This document shows, piece by piece, positions 23,068-34,252 of a stretch of DNA of 64,000 nt (positions are counted from its first letter, which is position 1; each line of letters begins with the position of its first letter). The stretch spans positions 33,058,554 through 33,122,553 of the forward strand of contig NC_054704.1 of NCBI RefSeq assembly GCF_016097555.1, given 5' to 3'. The notes under the pieces were generated by a model that was not told where the DNA came from, ran no database searches, and worked only from the letters and a program-made list of their open reading frames with translations. Made by a program: the position numbers and the translations under genes. This stretch comes from Gigantopelta aegis (taxonomy: Eukaryota; Mollusca; Gastropoda; Neomphalida; Peltospiridae).

Positions 23068-26000
23068 CTTTAGAAAAAACAAGATATGATATGAATGTAA
23101 TGAAAATTGTTATTAATTTTCATAATTTTATTCATGCAAACAATAGTCTATTTTGCCTTGACTGCCAATTTTATATAAAATTTTATTAATGTGCATTAAA
23201 GAGAGTGGTACAAAAGGATTTCTTTGGAACACTTAAGACTAAAACTCATAACTTTTTTTCTCCCCAAAATATTATTTAGCTGTGAATGGATTATAAAAAA
23301 AGACTGTTTGGATGCAAAATTTAAAATTGTACAATTTAAGTTAATGCAAAATTTAAAACAATACCTGTTAATATCTTTTTAACTTTCGATTCCTCCATTT
23401 CAATTTCTTGTTTCCTGTATCTGTCTTTCTCAACTTCCTTGCTTTTCTTCAGTCGATCTAAGTGATCCCGCGCCTCTTTCTCTTTCCTTTCAGCTTCCTG
23501 TACAAAAACAGACAAGCAATACCATTAACTAGATCTGTACCACACTTGTCTGCAATAAATCAGTACAACTGCACACTATTTAAACTCCACCTTTCATCGA
23601 GCAAAACTTTCTATCTCGTCATGCAACATCACTCACTGTCAGTTACTGCATACTTGTAATATGCATGGTCATTGCACAATTTCAATGTTTTTATTAACAG
23701 CCAATAGTTGCTTCTGTTGTTGAACTTACGACTATCTGCTGACAATAAAAACATCAAAAGTTTGCAATAACATGCATACCACTCATAGTTAATGCAGTAA
23801 CTGTAACACAACTAGATATAATCTTGTACCTTAAAATGTAATATCCAGTATGACTTTTTGTAATTGGCAAGGGATTTGGAGGAATGGTAACTATATCACC
23901 TGCCAGCTGTAATTTACATTAACACTATTAAAACATAAGTATAAAAAAAACTGAAGAGTTAATTACCTCCTTGATGTTCTCTACATCTTTATATTTTTCT
24001 TCATCTTCTTTTCTTTTTCTTTCTTCTTCCTCCTGTAGTTTTCTCAGTCGTTCTTTTTCCTTTAAAAAACCCACAATACACATGTGACACCAAGCATAAA
24101 TCTGTCATCCATTAGTGTTTTCCCTAGCTTGTTTTAGTATGGTGCAGCACCATGCCTCAATAGTCTAGCACCATCTTGCCTCAAACAACGCCATGCTGCC
24201 CTGAGATTAAACAAGCCTTTTTCAGTAATTCATTCTAAAATTGCCTTTATAAAACACCCTAAAAGGTATTATTAATTAATAAAATATGGCTTTTATATCT
24301 TTTGCCATTCATTTATTAAAGCAAGCACATAAATTACATTAATGTTTATTTTAATTTTAAAAAAATTGTATTTTAATTAAAACAAGTGCCCCAAAAATGG
24401 TGAAAATGCCTCAAAAGTGTTTGGTCTACCATGCCTTGCCTAATTTCTAGGGAAATCACTATCCATGATGAGTAAAACAAAGCTGTAGTAATCCAGGCAG
24501 TTATTTTGAAAACATACTATCCATGATGAGTAAAACAAAGCTGTAGTAATCCAGGCAGTTATTTTGAAAACATACTATGCTGATTAATGAGATTTAGCTC
24601 TGGAATACCAAGTTTACACTATCCTTTAAGATTTATCTATGTCAACAACAAGAATTTACAATGGTTTAATATACAGCTGGTCTATGTTATAACCACCACA
24701 TAAAACATTACAAATATAACCGAATCACAAAGTTAATATTGAGTAAAATGGTCCTCAACTTATTTGCAAACATGCACATGATCTCAAAAAGGGGGATATT
24801 TTGTTACAAATTCATTTGAATGTAAAACTTTGTATAACAACAAAGATATGATGGAAAAAAATGACCATGTTAATGACAGCTCAGTATATTGTTTATTCAG
24901 CAGTTATTAGATCTGTAACATATGGCAACCAGTTACAGAATGTGAGAACTGAAAGAAATTCAACATAAACTTTGTGTATTAAATGTCTGACACATTTTAA
25001 TGTCAACACTTGGTCCAAAGCGTGAAAGAAGAGGCCTGCTGCCGCCTTAGTCTATTTTTACCAATTGGTGGTAACCAATCTGTTTTAACATTAAGATGTT
25101 CATTTTGCTCAACATCACAATAGCACACCATCGGCTATTGGATGTAAAACACTTAGTAATTATGACACACAGTCTTCAGAGCAAACCCAATAAATTTTTT
25201 CCATCAGCTGCAAAGAATATTTTATATGCACTTTCTGACAGACAGGACAGCAGCCTTTGATATACCAGTTGTGGGCACTAGCTGGGATTGGGAAAACATC
25301 CAATGGATCCACTGAGGTAGTTCAATCCTCTGACCAAGCAGCTCAGGTGAACACCCCACTGATTGAGCTACATCTCACCCCTTTTATAAACACTATATCA
25401 GAGACATGGCGGTACATACCACTGATTGAGACTACATCTCACCCCTTTTATAAACACTATATCAGAGACATGGCGGTACACACCACAGATTGAGACTACA
25501 TCTCACCCCTTTTATAACCACTATATCAGAGACATGGCGGTACACACCACTGATTGAGCTACATCTCACCCCTTTTATAAACACTATATCAGAGACATGA
25601 TGGTACATCTCACTGATTGTGCTACATCTCACCCCTTTTATAAGCACTATATCAGAGACATGGCGGTACATACCACTGATTGAGCTACATCTCACCCCTT
25701 TTATAAGCACTATATCAGAGACATGGCGGTACACACCACTGATTGAGCTACATCTCACCCCTTTTATAAGCACTATATCAGAGACATGACGGTACACACC
25801 ACAGACTGAACTACATCTCACCCCTTTTATAAGCACTATATCAGAGACATGACGGTACACACCACAGACTGAACTACATCTCACCCCTTTTATAAGCACT
25901 ACATCAGAGACATGACGGTACACACCACTGATTGAGCTACATCTCACCCCTTTTATAAGCACTATATCAGAGACATGGCGGTACACACCACTGATTAACT

Positions 26001-29000
26001 ACATCTCACCCCTTTTATAAGCACTATATCAGAGACATGGCGGTACATACTACTGATTGAACTACATCTCACCCCTTTTATAAGCACTATATCAGAGACA
26101 TGACGGTACACGCCAGTCTTTTAAATACCAGTTATGAAGCATTGGTTGGAAATGTAAAACAATCCAGTTGATCAACTAAAGGAGCCACATAAAAGGCAAA
26201 CACTTTAACACTGAAATACAACATACTACTGGACCAAAACATTAAAGTTTGTTTTGTTTAATGTCACCACTAGAGCACATTGATTAATTAATCATCGGCC
26301 ATTGGATGTTAAACATTTGGTAATTTTGACATGTAGTCATCAGAACCCTCCTACATTTTTCCATTAGCAGCAAGGGACCCAGACAGGAAAGCACATACCA
26401 CAGCCTTTAACCAGTTGTGGTACATTGGTTGGAATGAGAAAAACCCATTGCCATCAGTTGAATGGATTGACCGAGGTGGTTCGATCCTGCCACTCAAGCA
26501 TCCCAGGGAAGCACTCAACCGACTAAACTAAATCCCGTCCTGATACCGGACCAAGGTCTGATATTATAATTATATTTATCCCACAAACCTCTTCCTCTTC
26601 CCGTCTGCGTCTTTCTTCTTCCTCTCGCCTCTTCCTCTCTGTAAACAAATTATGTACAACAATCAGTCAAGTGGCTCACAACTGTTTTTATACAAATGTA
26701 CATTATGCACCCAAAAGAACAAATAATATTATAAACACACAATTTTAATTAATAAAATCAGCTTGAAAATGTTTTGAAATTACTTGGATGCAAAGGAAAT
26801 TTAAAAAATAGAAAAAACCCTAGATATTGGACCAATATGACATTATAACCGACTACTCCAGACTTCAGTAATGCTTTTATATATGTTATATTTCATATCT
26901 GAAAGTTAATTGGCAGGATTCAAATTTATTGCACTGATTTACATGGCATTTGACAAACCATGGACTTGGCCACTGGGACATGGACCTTTCTGACACATTA
27001 GAATGTTTATTACCCTATTCAGTTCATACTAGACCGTACAAACAAACTCCTCCTGAAATAGTTAATACTATTTTTCTTACGTTGCTGTCTTTGAATTTCA
27101 CCCAAAAAACATTTATCCTATAAAAATAAAAGTTATTATTATCAGAATTAATAACTGTTTTACCTTCCTCTTCCAACTCCTTTCTTTTTCTGTCATCATC
27201 ACTTTTCTTCTTTTCCTTAAATAATAAAATTTATTATGTACATGACAATGAAATATGTAGATCTACGGAAACCATAAAAGTGATATCCGGTGAAAAGTCA
27301 TATTTTCACTGTATTTTAAAATACAGTGAAAATATAGAAATCATATTTACTTTTTTGTAAAAGTTCATAATTAAATTATCTCCCTTTGTCTCGTTTCTTC
27401 GTATTTAAGTTTGATGATTACCAATGTACCTATAAAAAAGGGATATGTAGTGCAATTACGATAAAACATCTAAATCGAATTGAAAACGAAGTTAAATAAT
27501 GATGACACAATGTACTGTCATTGAGTGTATGTGTAAGAATTTAACAAAGTTTGATTTGTTTTGTTTTTGTGTGGGTTTTTTGAGGATTGCTTTGTCAGGT
27601 ATGTTTGCACAGCAGTATTATTAAATAAATGTTAATTTAATAATTAAATAAAGATAATTTTTATTCAAATTTCTTTTAAAATGTCTATGGTCAAGTAAAT
27701 ATTTTGGAAAAGTTCCACTGGAAGAAATATATCGTGGCGTGTTTTTGATAGGATAAGCTAAAGATATTGTCAAAAATTAGGAAAGATGTATATAATAAAT
27801 AGACTATTTCATGGTGGTTTTTTAAATACGATTTTACTCGTGATGTGTGAAAACCATATTTTCACTCATTGTTTTACAATTCGTGAAAATACGGTTTTTA
27901 CACATCACTCGTTGACATGAAAATCTTATTAAAAAACCCACATGAAACAGCATCTATAAACCATTAACTAAGCCATTGAAGTTTCAAGTAATATGAACTT
28001 TACATTACCAAAACCACCTACAATTAAAATCTACAGATTCGTATTTAACATGGTTACATTAATTACTATTTACTATTTTAACAATTTATTTATCAATCTG
28101 AATGTATGCACAAAGAATAAAAAGTTGTTAATATATCTTTTAGAATCATCTGCAACCTGATTTAAGAGTTATAAATGCTCATTAGGGGTGGGATGTAATC
28201 TAGTGGTAAAGCGCTCACTTGGTGTGCGATTGTTCTGTGATCGATCCCCATCGGTGGGCCCTGCCAATGCCAGACAACTGGTATATAAAGCTGTGGTATG
28301 TGCTATCCTCTCTGTGGGATGGTGCACATAAAAAATCCCTTGCTACTAATGGAAAAATGTAGCATGTTTCTTCTCTATGATTATATGTAAAAATTACCAA
28401 ATGTTTGACATCCAATAGCCGATGATTAATAAATCAATGTTTTCTAGAAGTGTCATTAAACAAACAAACTTTAAATGCTCATTAAATTAATAATATTGGC
28501 CTTAATTAATACTACTAGTCAGGCTTCATCAAGTAAATACCACAATAGATTCCATGGTCTTTAATACACCAGAACTTCCACAACGAAGATGGAATAAATC
28601 TTAAGAAATGTACCTGTTCTCTCCGCATTTTATCTTCTTCACGCTCTCGTTTTAGTCTTTCTCTCTCTTTCTCAGCTGCTTCCTCCAACTCTCTCTGTCT
28701 TCGAAGTCTTTCTGTTGGGAAATCATTTAAACATTTATGTGATAATAAAGTCTGAAGACAAAAAATATATGTATGAATTTAATTTAATAATTATAAATTT
28801 AGTAAAAAATGCTTCCAAGAAACATAAAAGATGGCTAGAAGACAGGTTATTTGAAAAATGACAAATCATGAATTTTTTACACAATTTCAAGCACCAGCTA
28901 CATTCATGATTATGAAAACATTTAATTAAAAAAAAAATGTATAAATTGTATTATCTGATTTAATAAATCCTTTTATAATAATAAAATATGATTTTTTAAA

Positions 29001-30847
29001 ATAATGATTACCATCTAAAATATTGTGACTAGTTTAGTCATATAACAACCAAAATATTTTTGCATAAAACACTAAGGACCAAATTTAAAATAAATTCAAG
29101 ACCGACAATTCAAATCATACCATCCTTCTCTCTCTCCTCATCCTGTCTTTCCTGCTGAATTGTCATTCTGTCTGGAATATTACAGAGCATCACTTCTATC
29201 TCCTGGAATGACACCCGGCCACCAGGAACTGGTCGACTGCGCAGAAACTCCTCCCACTTTCTCTTGGAGAAGTATTTCCCATGTACAGCTTGCGCCAGCC
29301 ATCTGCAATCAAGGACTAGCATGTTAGACAAGGTTCAACAAATCCACTAGCCCTCCGTCCCAGCTAGTGAAAATTATCAACTGAATTACTTTAATACAGA
29401 CAAGGTTTTTGCGAGGGCTAGTGACTTTCTCAAACATTTGTCGAACACTGTGTTCATGGAAACGAATCCATAGATACACTGATGTTTCTACATGCATTTT
29501 TTCCTCTGGAACTTTTGACATTCCTGAATAAATATGTCCCTTTGCAAACACTGAATAATTTATGTCGTCTGTCAGATTCACCGACGCTTTGACTTTCCTC
29601 TTTCCCACCTCATGTTATTATATTGCTAAACTTCTGCCAATATACCCACTTAGCAGTCTTTGTATTAGTTATTTTCACTGAAAGTTATGGTTTGTTTTAA
29701 TAAACCAGTAAAAATTAGAACAGAGATAACCCTACCCCATTTCTGACTTGCTGACATCGCCAATAAAACTACATTTGTGACAGTAAAACCTCAGATACAC
29801 GACAGAAAACTAGAAACCAGTACGGTTACCTGTCTAAATAATCACAGGTATTCAAGTTTTATAGTTTAATACTCAATGTAAATCAAACTGGATTTCTGTG
29901 ACATCTCTAAAAACAGATCAACTGCATTCTAAACATTTATCCTGAAATATACTAAAAAAACCCACATAGTTACTTTAATAGTAAAAAAAAAAGAAGATAT
30001 ATATATATTTAATATAAATTTTAACACTGTAATCACATAAATATTAAAACATTTTTTAATAATATCAACATAATGGGAAAATATTGACATCTTCAGGAGA
30101 AGAAATAAAAATGTATTTCCTAAGCAATAACCTGGCCTGTTCCTCTGTAATGGTGTCTTTCTGTTCTCTGTCCAACATGGAGAACTCCCAGCATAGGTTC
30201 TGTAGAAGAAAATAACGTCTATCCATTTCCTGAAGCAAATCACACAATTCACTTTCAACACAGGATGACCCTGAATTGCATGTGTAGTTGATGGACGCAA
30301 AAACCTGGAAGAAAAGATTTAAACAGCTATAATACACCATCAAAAATAGGGAAGATTTGAAATAAAAATGTCTATATTCATGAGTAATTTTTAAAATTAT
30401 TTTAGGTAGCCAGTTAACTAAAATAAATAAGCTGTAGTTATTACGTAGCCTGTGCTAGATTGATAAATGTAATGTATATATGATTTTAACTTAAAAGCTG
30501 AAGGGCTATCGACAACACTCTAAGGTCATGTGTGTATGTGGTCAAAAAACAAAGTGTAAGTATTATACATGCATACACATTAGCATGTTTTCTCAGAACT
30601 AAAACAAGATACATGAAGTGGCTAAATTTAAAGTTAAATGCCCACATAGAAGTAATCCTCCTTTACATGAAAGTAAAATATTAGAGATTATTATATAACC
30701 TGCGGAAGGCTGATTCCTCCCATTCTTATATCAGCGTGTAATATCTGTACTTGAATTGGAGAAAGTTCCCCAATTCCTTTTCTGTCATACTGATGAAACA
30801 CATGGCTCAAGACCTGATGCTTTTCAGTGCCAAGCTCTCCCATGTTT
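20216..30847 (-). CDS. EF-hand / coiled-coil protein with dynein-stalk-like C-terminus (EFCAB5-like)
   Basis: The twelve exons, in order, are 30847-30700, 30304-30132, 29302-29121, 28711-28614, 27215-27164, 26638-26589, 24059-23967, 23497-23365, 23067-22900, 22055-21775, 21329-21144 and 20260-20216. All junctions keep frame and the stop is TAA at 20218-20216. From the ATG at 30843 (context AACATGG, a good Kozak match) the protein is 534 residues. The first exon enters in phase 2 behind a proper acceptor, so further upstream exons are possible. Domain order: two weak EF-hands (about 15-40 and 85-105), a WLAQAVHGKYF segment with RPVPGGRVSFQEIEVMLCNI (107-150), a Glu/Arg/Lys coiled coil (about 152-310), then a region resembling the dynein heavy-chain stalk (310-534). 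I infer a ciliary or flagellar microtubule-associated role. EFCAB5 is the family I recall with this content, at moderate confidence. Confidence 0.85.
20540..20808 (-). mobile_element. SINE, type B with TCGGTAGAG head, diverged
   Basis: Tail at the left (CTGATTTATTAATCATTGAC), head at the right (GCACTCTACCGACTGAGCT, complement of AGCTCAGTCGGTAGAGTGC). It lies in the last intron of the minus-strand gene and abuts the next SINE. Confidence 0.8.
20809..21088 (-). mobile_element. SINE, tail type B, full length
   Basis: Tail at left (TTATTAACGACTCCACTAGAG), tRNA head at right (CTTTACCAGTGGGCTACATCCCG as separate A-box complement pieces). Immediately adjacent to the copy at 20540-20808, so one probably inserted at the A-rich tail junction of the other. 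Confidence 0.85.
22097..22285. repeat. Copy of the GAGCTAGC dispersed repeat
   Basis: It begins CAGAGCTAGCTCAGGCACTC and continues CGCCAAATTCACCAATTGC. This matches the reverse complement of the right end of the element at 54296-54856. It lies just upstream of the acceptor of the exon 22055-21775. Confidence 0.5.
23365..28711 (-). CDS. Coiled-coil exons of the stalk-like protein
   Basis: Five short exons (28711-28614, 27215-27164, 26638-26589, 24059-23967, 23497-23365) encode residues of about 167-309. They are almost entirely Glu, Lys and Arg: for example RLRRQRELEEAAEKERERLK, RKRREEEERRRREEEE and EKERLRKLQEEEERKRKEDE. Exons of 50-133 nt are separated by introns of 0.4-2.5 kb full of SINEs. 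This is a single long alpha-helix or coiled coil leading into the stalk-like domain. Confidence 0.85.
24114..24462. mobile_element. MITE with GTGTTTTCCCTAG ends
   Basis: It starts TAGTGTTTTCCCTAGCTTG and ends CTAATTTCTAGGGAAATCACT, an inverted repeat of about 15 bp. Internal CACCATGCCTCA-type motifs recur. It lies in the intron between exons 26589 and 24059 of the minus-strand gene. Confidence 0.5.
24458..24573. repeat. Perfect 58-bp tandem duplication
   Basis: Two identical 58-bp units beginning ACTATCCATGATGAGTAAAA start at 24458 and 24516. The first copy begins at the right end of the neighbouring MITE. The identity implies a very recent event or an assembly artefact. Confidence 0.95.
25090..25382 (-). 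mobile_element. SINE, type B, diverged
   Basis: Tail at the left (CAACATCACAATAGCACACC), body GACAGACAGGACAGCAGCC, head at the right (ACTGATTGAGCTACATCTCA). The head continues directly into the 63-bp minisatellite, which repeats the head sequence. Confidence 0.7.
25355..26112. repeat. 63-bp minisatellite seeded from a SINE head
   Basis: About 12 units of 63 bp (two of 64). Each contains ACTGATTGAGCTACATCTCA, then CCCCTTTTATAAGCACTATA and TCAGAGACATGGCGGTACA. The first part is the terminal piece of the adjacent minus-strand SINE. Because 63 is 21 codons, the complement has a 174-codon open frame with a 21-residue period (GVYRHVSDIVLIKGVRCSS); this is a by-product, not a gene. Confidence 0.9.
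26245..26541 (-). mobile_element. SINE, tail type B
   Basis: Tail AAAGTTTGTTTTGTTTAATG at the left and degenerate head (CAACCGACTAAACTAAATCCC) at the right. ACTGGACCAA / ACCGGACCAA on the two sides is a probable target-site duplication. It ends 48 bp from the exon 26589-26638. Confidence 0.85.
27301..27334. repeat. Perfect 34-bp palindrome
   Basis: TATTTTCACTGTATTTT followed by its exact reverse complement, with no spacer. It lies in an intron of the minus-strand gene, 86 bp upstream (gene sense) of the exon 27215-27164. The half-site TTTTCACTGTATTTT also resembles the arms of the element at 27790-27960. Confidence 0.9.
27790..27960. mobile_element. Palindromic MITE of about 170 bp
   Basis: The left arm GACTATTTCATGGTGGTTTT and GATGTGTGAAAACCATATTT pair with the right arm AATACGGTTTTTACACATC and AAAAACCCACATGAAACAG. 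The whole element folds back on itself around TTGTTTTACAATT. Confidence 0.7.
28185..28471 (+). mobile_element. tRNA-headed SINE, tail type B, with target-site duplication
   Basis: Head GGGATGTAATCTAGTGGTAA, body ATGGTGCACATAAAAAATCC, tail GATTAATAAATCAATG with GTCATTAAACAAACAAAC. TAAATGCTCATTA flanks it at 28172-28184 and 28472-28484. Confidence 0.92.
29325..29475. mobile_element. MITE related to the one at 61893-62047
   Basis: It starts GGTTCAACAAATCCACTAGC and contains GAGGGCTAGTGACTTTCTC, then AAACATTTGTCGAACACTG. The outer GTTCAACAAAT / ATTTGTCGAAC are inverted. The same ends and core occur at 61893-62047. It sits immediately upstream (gene sense) of the exon 29302-29121, about 25 bp from its acceptor. 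Confidence 0.65.
30132..30847 (-). CDS. EF-hand exons of the stalk-like protein
   Basis: The two exons are 30847-30700 and 30304-30132. The first reads HQVLSHVFHQYDRKGIGELS, an EF-hand whose loop (DRKGIGELSPIQ) keeps D1 and the central glycine but lacks several ligands and the terminal Glu. The second has LCWEFSMLDREQKDTITEEQ, with an even less canonical loop. Calcium binding is therefore doubtful. A deleted Tc1-like element lies only 30 nt upstream of the first exon's acceptor. Confidence 0.8.
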
Positions 30848-30879
30848 CTGTAATAGAGAAACAAAACATGACATATATA

Positions 30880-31697
30880 TACTGACACACAATGAAAACG
30901 CAAAACAGATATTTTTCAATATTTTGTTGTGATTAATGAAAAATATATTTATTGGACTTAAAATAACAATTTATGAGAGGGAGCCATTGATTGGTACTTT
31001 TGTCTGGGTTTTAATCCTGGTTTTGTTCTCGTTACACATACAATAGCAGAAACACACAGAATGGTGTGAAATGCATTTACTAAATGCTCAATCATGCTGC
31101 ATGCAATGCACGTGAAATGCCAGTATGTGGACACATAAAAGTCACATAACGGTGTCATATTCCTCGTCACATTAAGAATGCCACGACTCAGAGAAGAACA
31201 AAGGCAGCGAGCGTTGGGCATGGTTCAAGGGGAGACTTCACAAAGCCAAGTTGCTAGGACATTCAGAGTCCATCCATCAACTATTGGATGACTTACTGAA
31301 TGTCATCAACAGACTGGGAGTGTCCGTGATCGACCTCGACCTGGTCAACGTCCTGTTATGACCCCACGCCAAGATCAGCAGATTTGACGACACCACCTCC
31401 GTGATCGGTTCAGAACTGCGACAATGACAGCAAGCAACATGATAGGACGTCATGGAAGGCCTATCCATCCGATGACGGTCATCCGTCGACTCAGAACGGC
31501 TGGACTCAGATGCAGACGCCCGTACAATGGTAACATCATGACATCGTGCTGCGAGACTACAGTTTGCTCTCCAGAATGGTAATCATCCACCATATCCTCT
31601 CATAAATTGTTTTTTTAAGTCCAATAAATATATTTTTCATTAATCACAACAAAATATTGAAAAATAATCTGTTTTGCGTTTTCATTGTGTGTCAGTA
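30880..31697 (+). mobile_element. Deleted Tc1-like DNA transposon with about 101-bp terminal inverted repeats
   Basis: The left repeat (30880-30980) begins TACTGACACACAATGAAAAC and the right repeat (31596-31697) is its near-perfect inverse. Both are flanked by TA. Inside, on the plus strand from 31178, is the N-terminal part of a Tc1-type transposase: MPRLREEQRQRALGMVQGET, then SQVARTFRVHPSTIG, RPRPGQRPVMTPRQDQQI and HPMTVIRRLRTAGLRCRRPY. That is the paired-like HTH DNA-binding region. It has two in-frame stops, and the DDE catalytic region is missing, so the copy is non-autonomous. It lies antisense to, and 30 nt from, the 3' splice site of the exon 30847-30700. Confidence 0.9.
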
Positions 31698-31935
31698 TAC
31701 ATGTAGGTACAGAATTTGAAATAGTCATTTTCAGGTTCTCAGTTCAAAACAAAGAATCAATGTGAATAAATATGGAGTTATTATTGACTGGGGATTGTTT
31801 TTAAAATATCCTTCAGTGTATTAGCAACGAAACTTCATGCCAGGTACCAATCTGAGAAATTAAAGACCAAAATTATCATATGATCAAGCAATGTTTTTAG
31901 TAGCTATACTTTTTTTTACCAGAAAACATATTTGA

Positions 31936-32283
31936 TTGGAAGGAATGAAGGAAATGTTTTGTTTAATGACGCACTCAACACATTTTATTTACGGTTATAT
32001 GGTGTCAGACATATGGTTAAGGACCATACAGATATATAGAGAGGAAACCCACTGTTGCCACTTCATGGGCTACTCTTTTTGATTAGCAGCAAGGGATCTT
32101 TTATATGCACCATCCAACAGATAGGATAGTACATACCACAGCCTTTGTTACACCAGTCATGGAGCACTGGCTGAAACGAGAAATAGCCCAATGGGGCCAC
32201 CGACAGGGATCAATCCTAAATCAACTGTGCATCAGGCGAGCGTTTTACCACTGGGCTACATCCCGTCCCCCCCACCCCCCCCC
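31936..32283 (-). mobile_element. tRNA-headed SINE, tail type A, with target-site duplication
   Basis: Tail at the left (GAAATGTTTTGTTTAATGAC), body with ACCATCCAACAGATAGGATA, head at the right (TTTTACCACTGGGCTACATC) and a C-run. CATATTTGA flanks it at 31927-31935 and 32284-32292. Confidence 0.92.
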
Positions 32284-32961
32284 CATATTTGACTGTGTCA
32301 AAAAGACAATAATATTTAATACTGAAAATGCTTGGTAACCAGATAATTATGATGTTTAATGGCATCCTATTTTAAAATATACTGTATATGAAAACATATT
32401 ATTTTATTGACCCGTTTATAAGTCAACCCATGAAAAACTTATAAATATTGAAGTATGTCTTATTTTCAGCACATGAGAACAATAGTGTACGATATTTGAA
32501 CAAAAGAAAATAATTTTTGGGTGAAAAAAATTGACTTATAGGCAAAGATATACAGTACATTGGTTATCAAACATAAAGATTGGGAGAGAGAAGGATTATC
32601 AAACTCTATATATATATTTTTAATTCCAGTAATATTAAGTAGGTAAGACCTAAAAGTCACTAAACTTGGCCAAAGTTTTAAAATAAAATAAATAAAAGAT
32701 ATTCTACCAATATGTAAGGTAATGGGAACTTGCAGGTATGTGGTGTAATAGACAAATGTTGATAAGTACTGGAATGTTGAGGTGGAAACAAATGTAATTG
32801 ACCTCAAAAGACAAGAAAGGAGGAAGGGATAAATAATATTAAATAATATAATTAATAAAATAAAATAAATTAATATTTTTATTATTCTTTTTACATATTT
32901 TTATATAAAAAAAATTTTGTATTTAATATTATTTTTAACAAGTTCCGACATGTTTTGAGAT

Positions 32962-33205
32962 TTGGGCCCATTTGTATAAACTTTTTAAAGTTGAGACTCA
33001 AGTCTGGAACAATGAATGCCTTGAGATTTCAACATCATGGTATTTACAGTTTGACACCCAATAGCAGATGTATTTTTCGTGCTGGGGTGTCGTTAAACAT
33101 TCATTCCTTCATTCATGGCATTTACACTGCATACAAATTGCATGCAATGCCATTAAAGATTTGAATCTCAGCTGTATACTAAGATTTTGTAAACATGGAC
33201 CCCAA
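32962..33205. mobile_element. MITE interrupted by a short SINE tail
   Basis: The left end TTGGGCCCATTTGTATAAAC and the right end TTTGTAAACATGGACCCC are inverted copies. A 65-bp insert (33049-33113) divides it. Confidence 0.6.
33049..33113 (+). mobile_element. Short SINE-tail insertion (family D) with 13-bp target-site duplication
   Basis: The 65-bp insert carries CACCCAATAGCAGATGTATT, TTTCGTGCTGGGGTGTCGTT and AAACATTCATTCC. It is flanked by CATGGTATTTACA (33036-33048) and CATGGCATTTACA (33114-33126). This is a 5'-truncated retroposed copy. Relatives lie at about 10300-10370 and 55633-55687. Confidence 0.8.
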
Positions 33206-34252
33206 TAAAAGAAAAACAGATACCAAATTAGCTCAGAAATAATAATAATAATAATTTAATAGTGAAATTTTAAAGGTGAAATAACCTAACCATATTGAGT
33301 CCCATATGTAAGGAATGGAACATTTTGTCGAAATGTTGTAATGGAAGTGAAATCATGTTAAAAAAACAAAAAATGGAGTAAATGGGTAAAGATGATTGCA
33401 GAAAAAGGCTAATTAATCATATTTTCGTAAATACCGTATGATCGGGATTGTGTTTTTAGAAAATACATTCGATACATTACCGTGCAAAACAAGAATGCAT
33501 TGGTTTTTTAAAATAAGATTTTTATCAGAAAAAACATGGTGAATTCGCATATGCATTGAGACAAAAAAAATTATATATAAATCTAATCAGTTGATTCATA
33601 AATACATGAACAGTATAAATGTGCTTTGTTATGTATTTAATTTTACACAAGGAATCTGACAATATTTTTATCTCATCGACCGACTTCCATTTTCGTAAGT
33701 ACTTAATATTTTAAAATACAATATTTACACCTCGGACATACAATTATAACATTACATTCAGGTCCATCCCGTGTCCTAAATGAAGGCCGGCGATTCTGCA
33801 GAAATAATCAAAGACCATACATGTGCTAGAATATCTGGAAGTAAGATTAAATAATCATCGCCGTATAGTTACTTTGTCAATTACTAAAATTAATACAATG
33901 AACAATGTTTATACTTATAGTCCATCCTTTCCTCCTACCATAATTTCTTTTGTAAATGGGCCTGATTTCAGTTTGGTTTCACGTTAAGAAAAAAGTAAAC
34001 AAAACAAACTATTTTTATGTGCAATTTAGAAATCAATCGGCTCAGAAATAATTAACTTTTAGTAAATTCCTAGTATGAAAACAAAAGCATTCCCTGTGGG
34101 AAGGGCTATGTATATAAACTGTAGAGTCTTGTTATTTTTGTCAGATGCACATTGCAAATTACATAGCGATTCCAGACTATTTTTCACTGTTATAATACAC
34201 TGTAACACTAATAATGAAGGTGTGTCCACTACAAAATAATATTATATACAGG

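Noticed and set aside
25462-25986. 174-codon open frame with a 21-residue period
   Set aside because: It comes from the 63-bp minisatellite in an intron; it has no splice sites or start context beyond the repeat itself.
33760-33840. Possible minus-strand exon (CTGCAG acceptor, short open frame)
   Set aside because: The frame is short, with an in-frame stop in the likely phase, and the sequence looks like a dispersed repeat.
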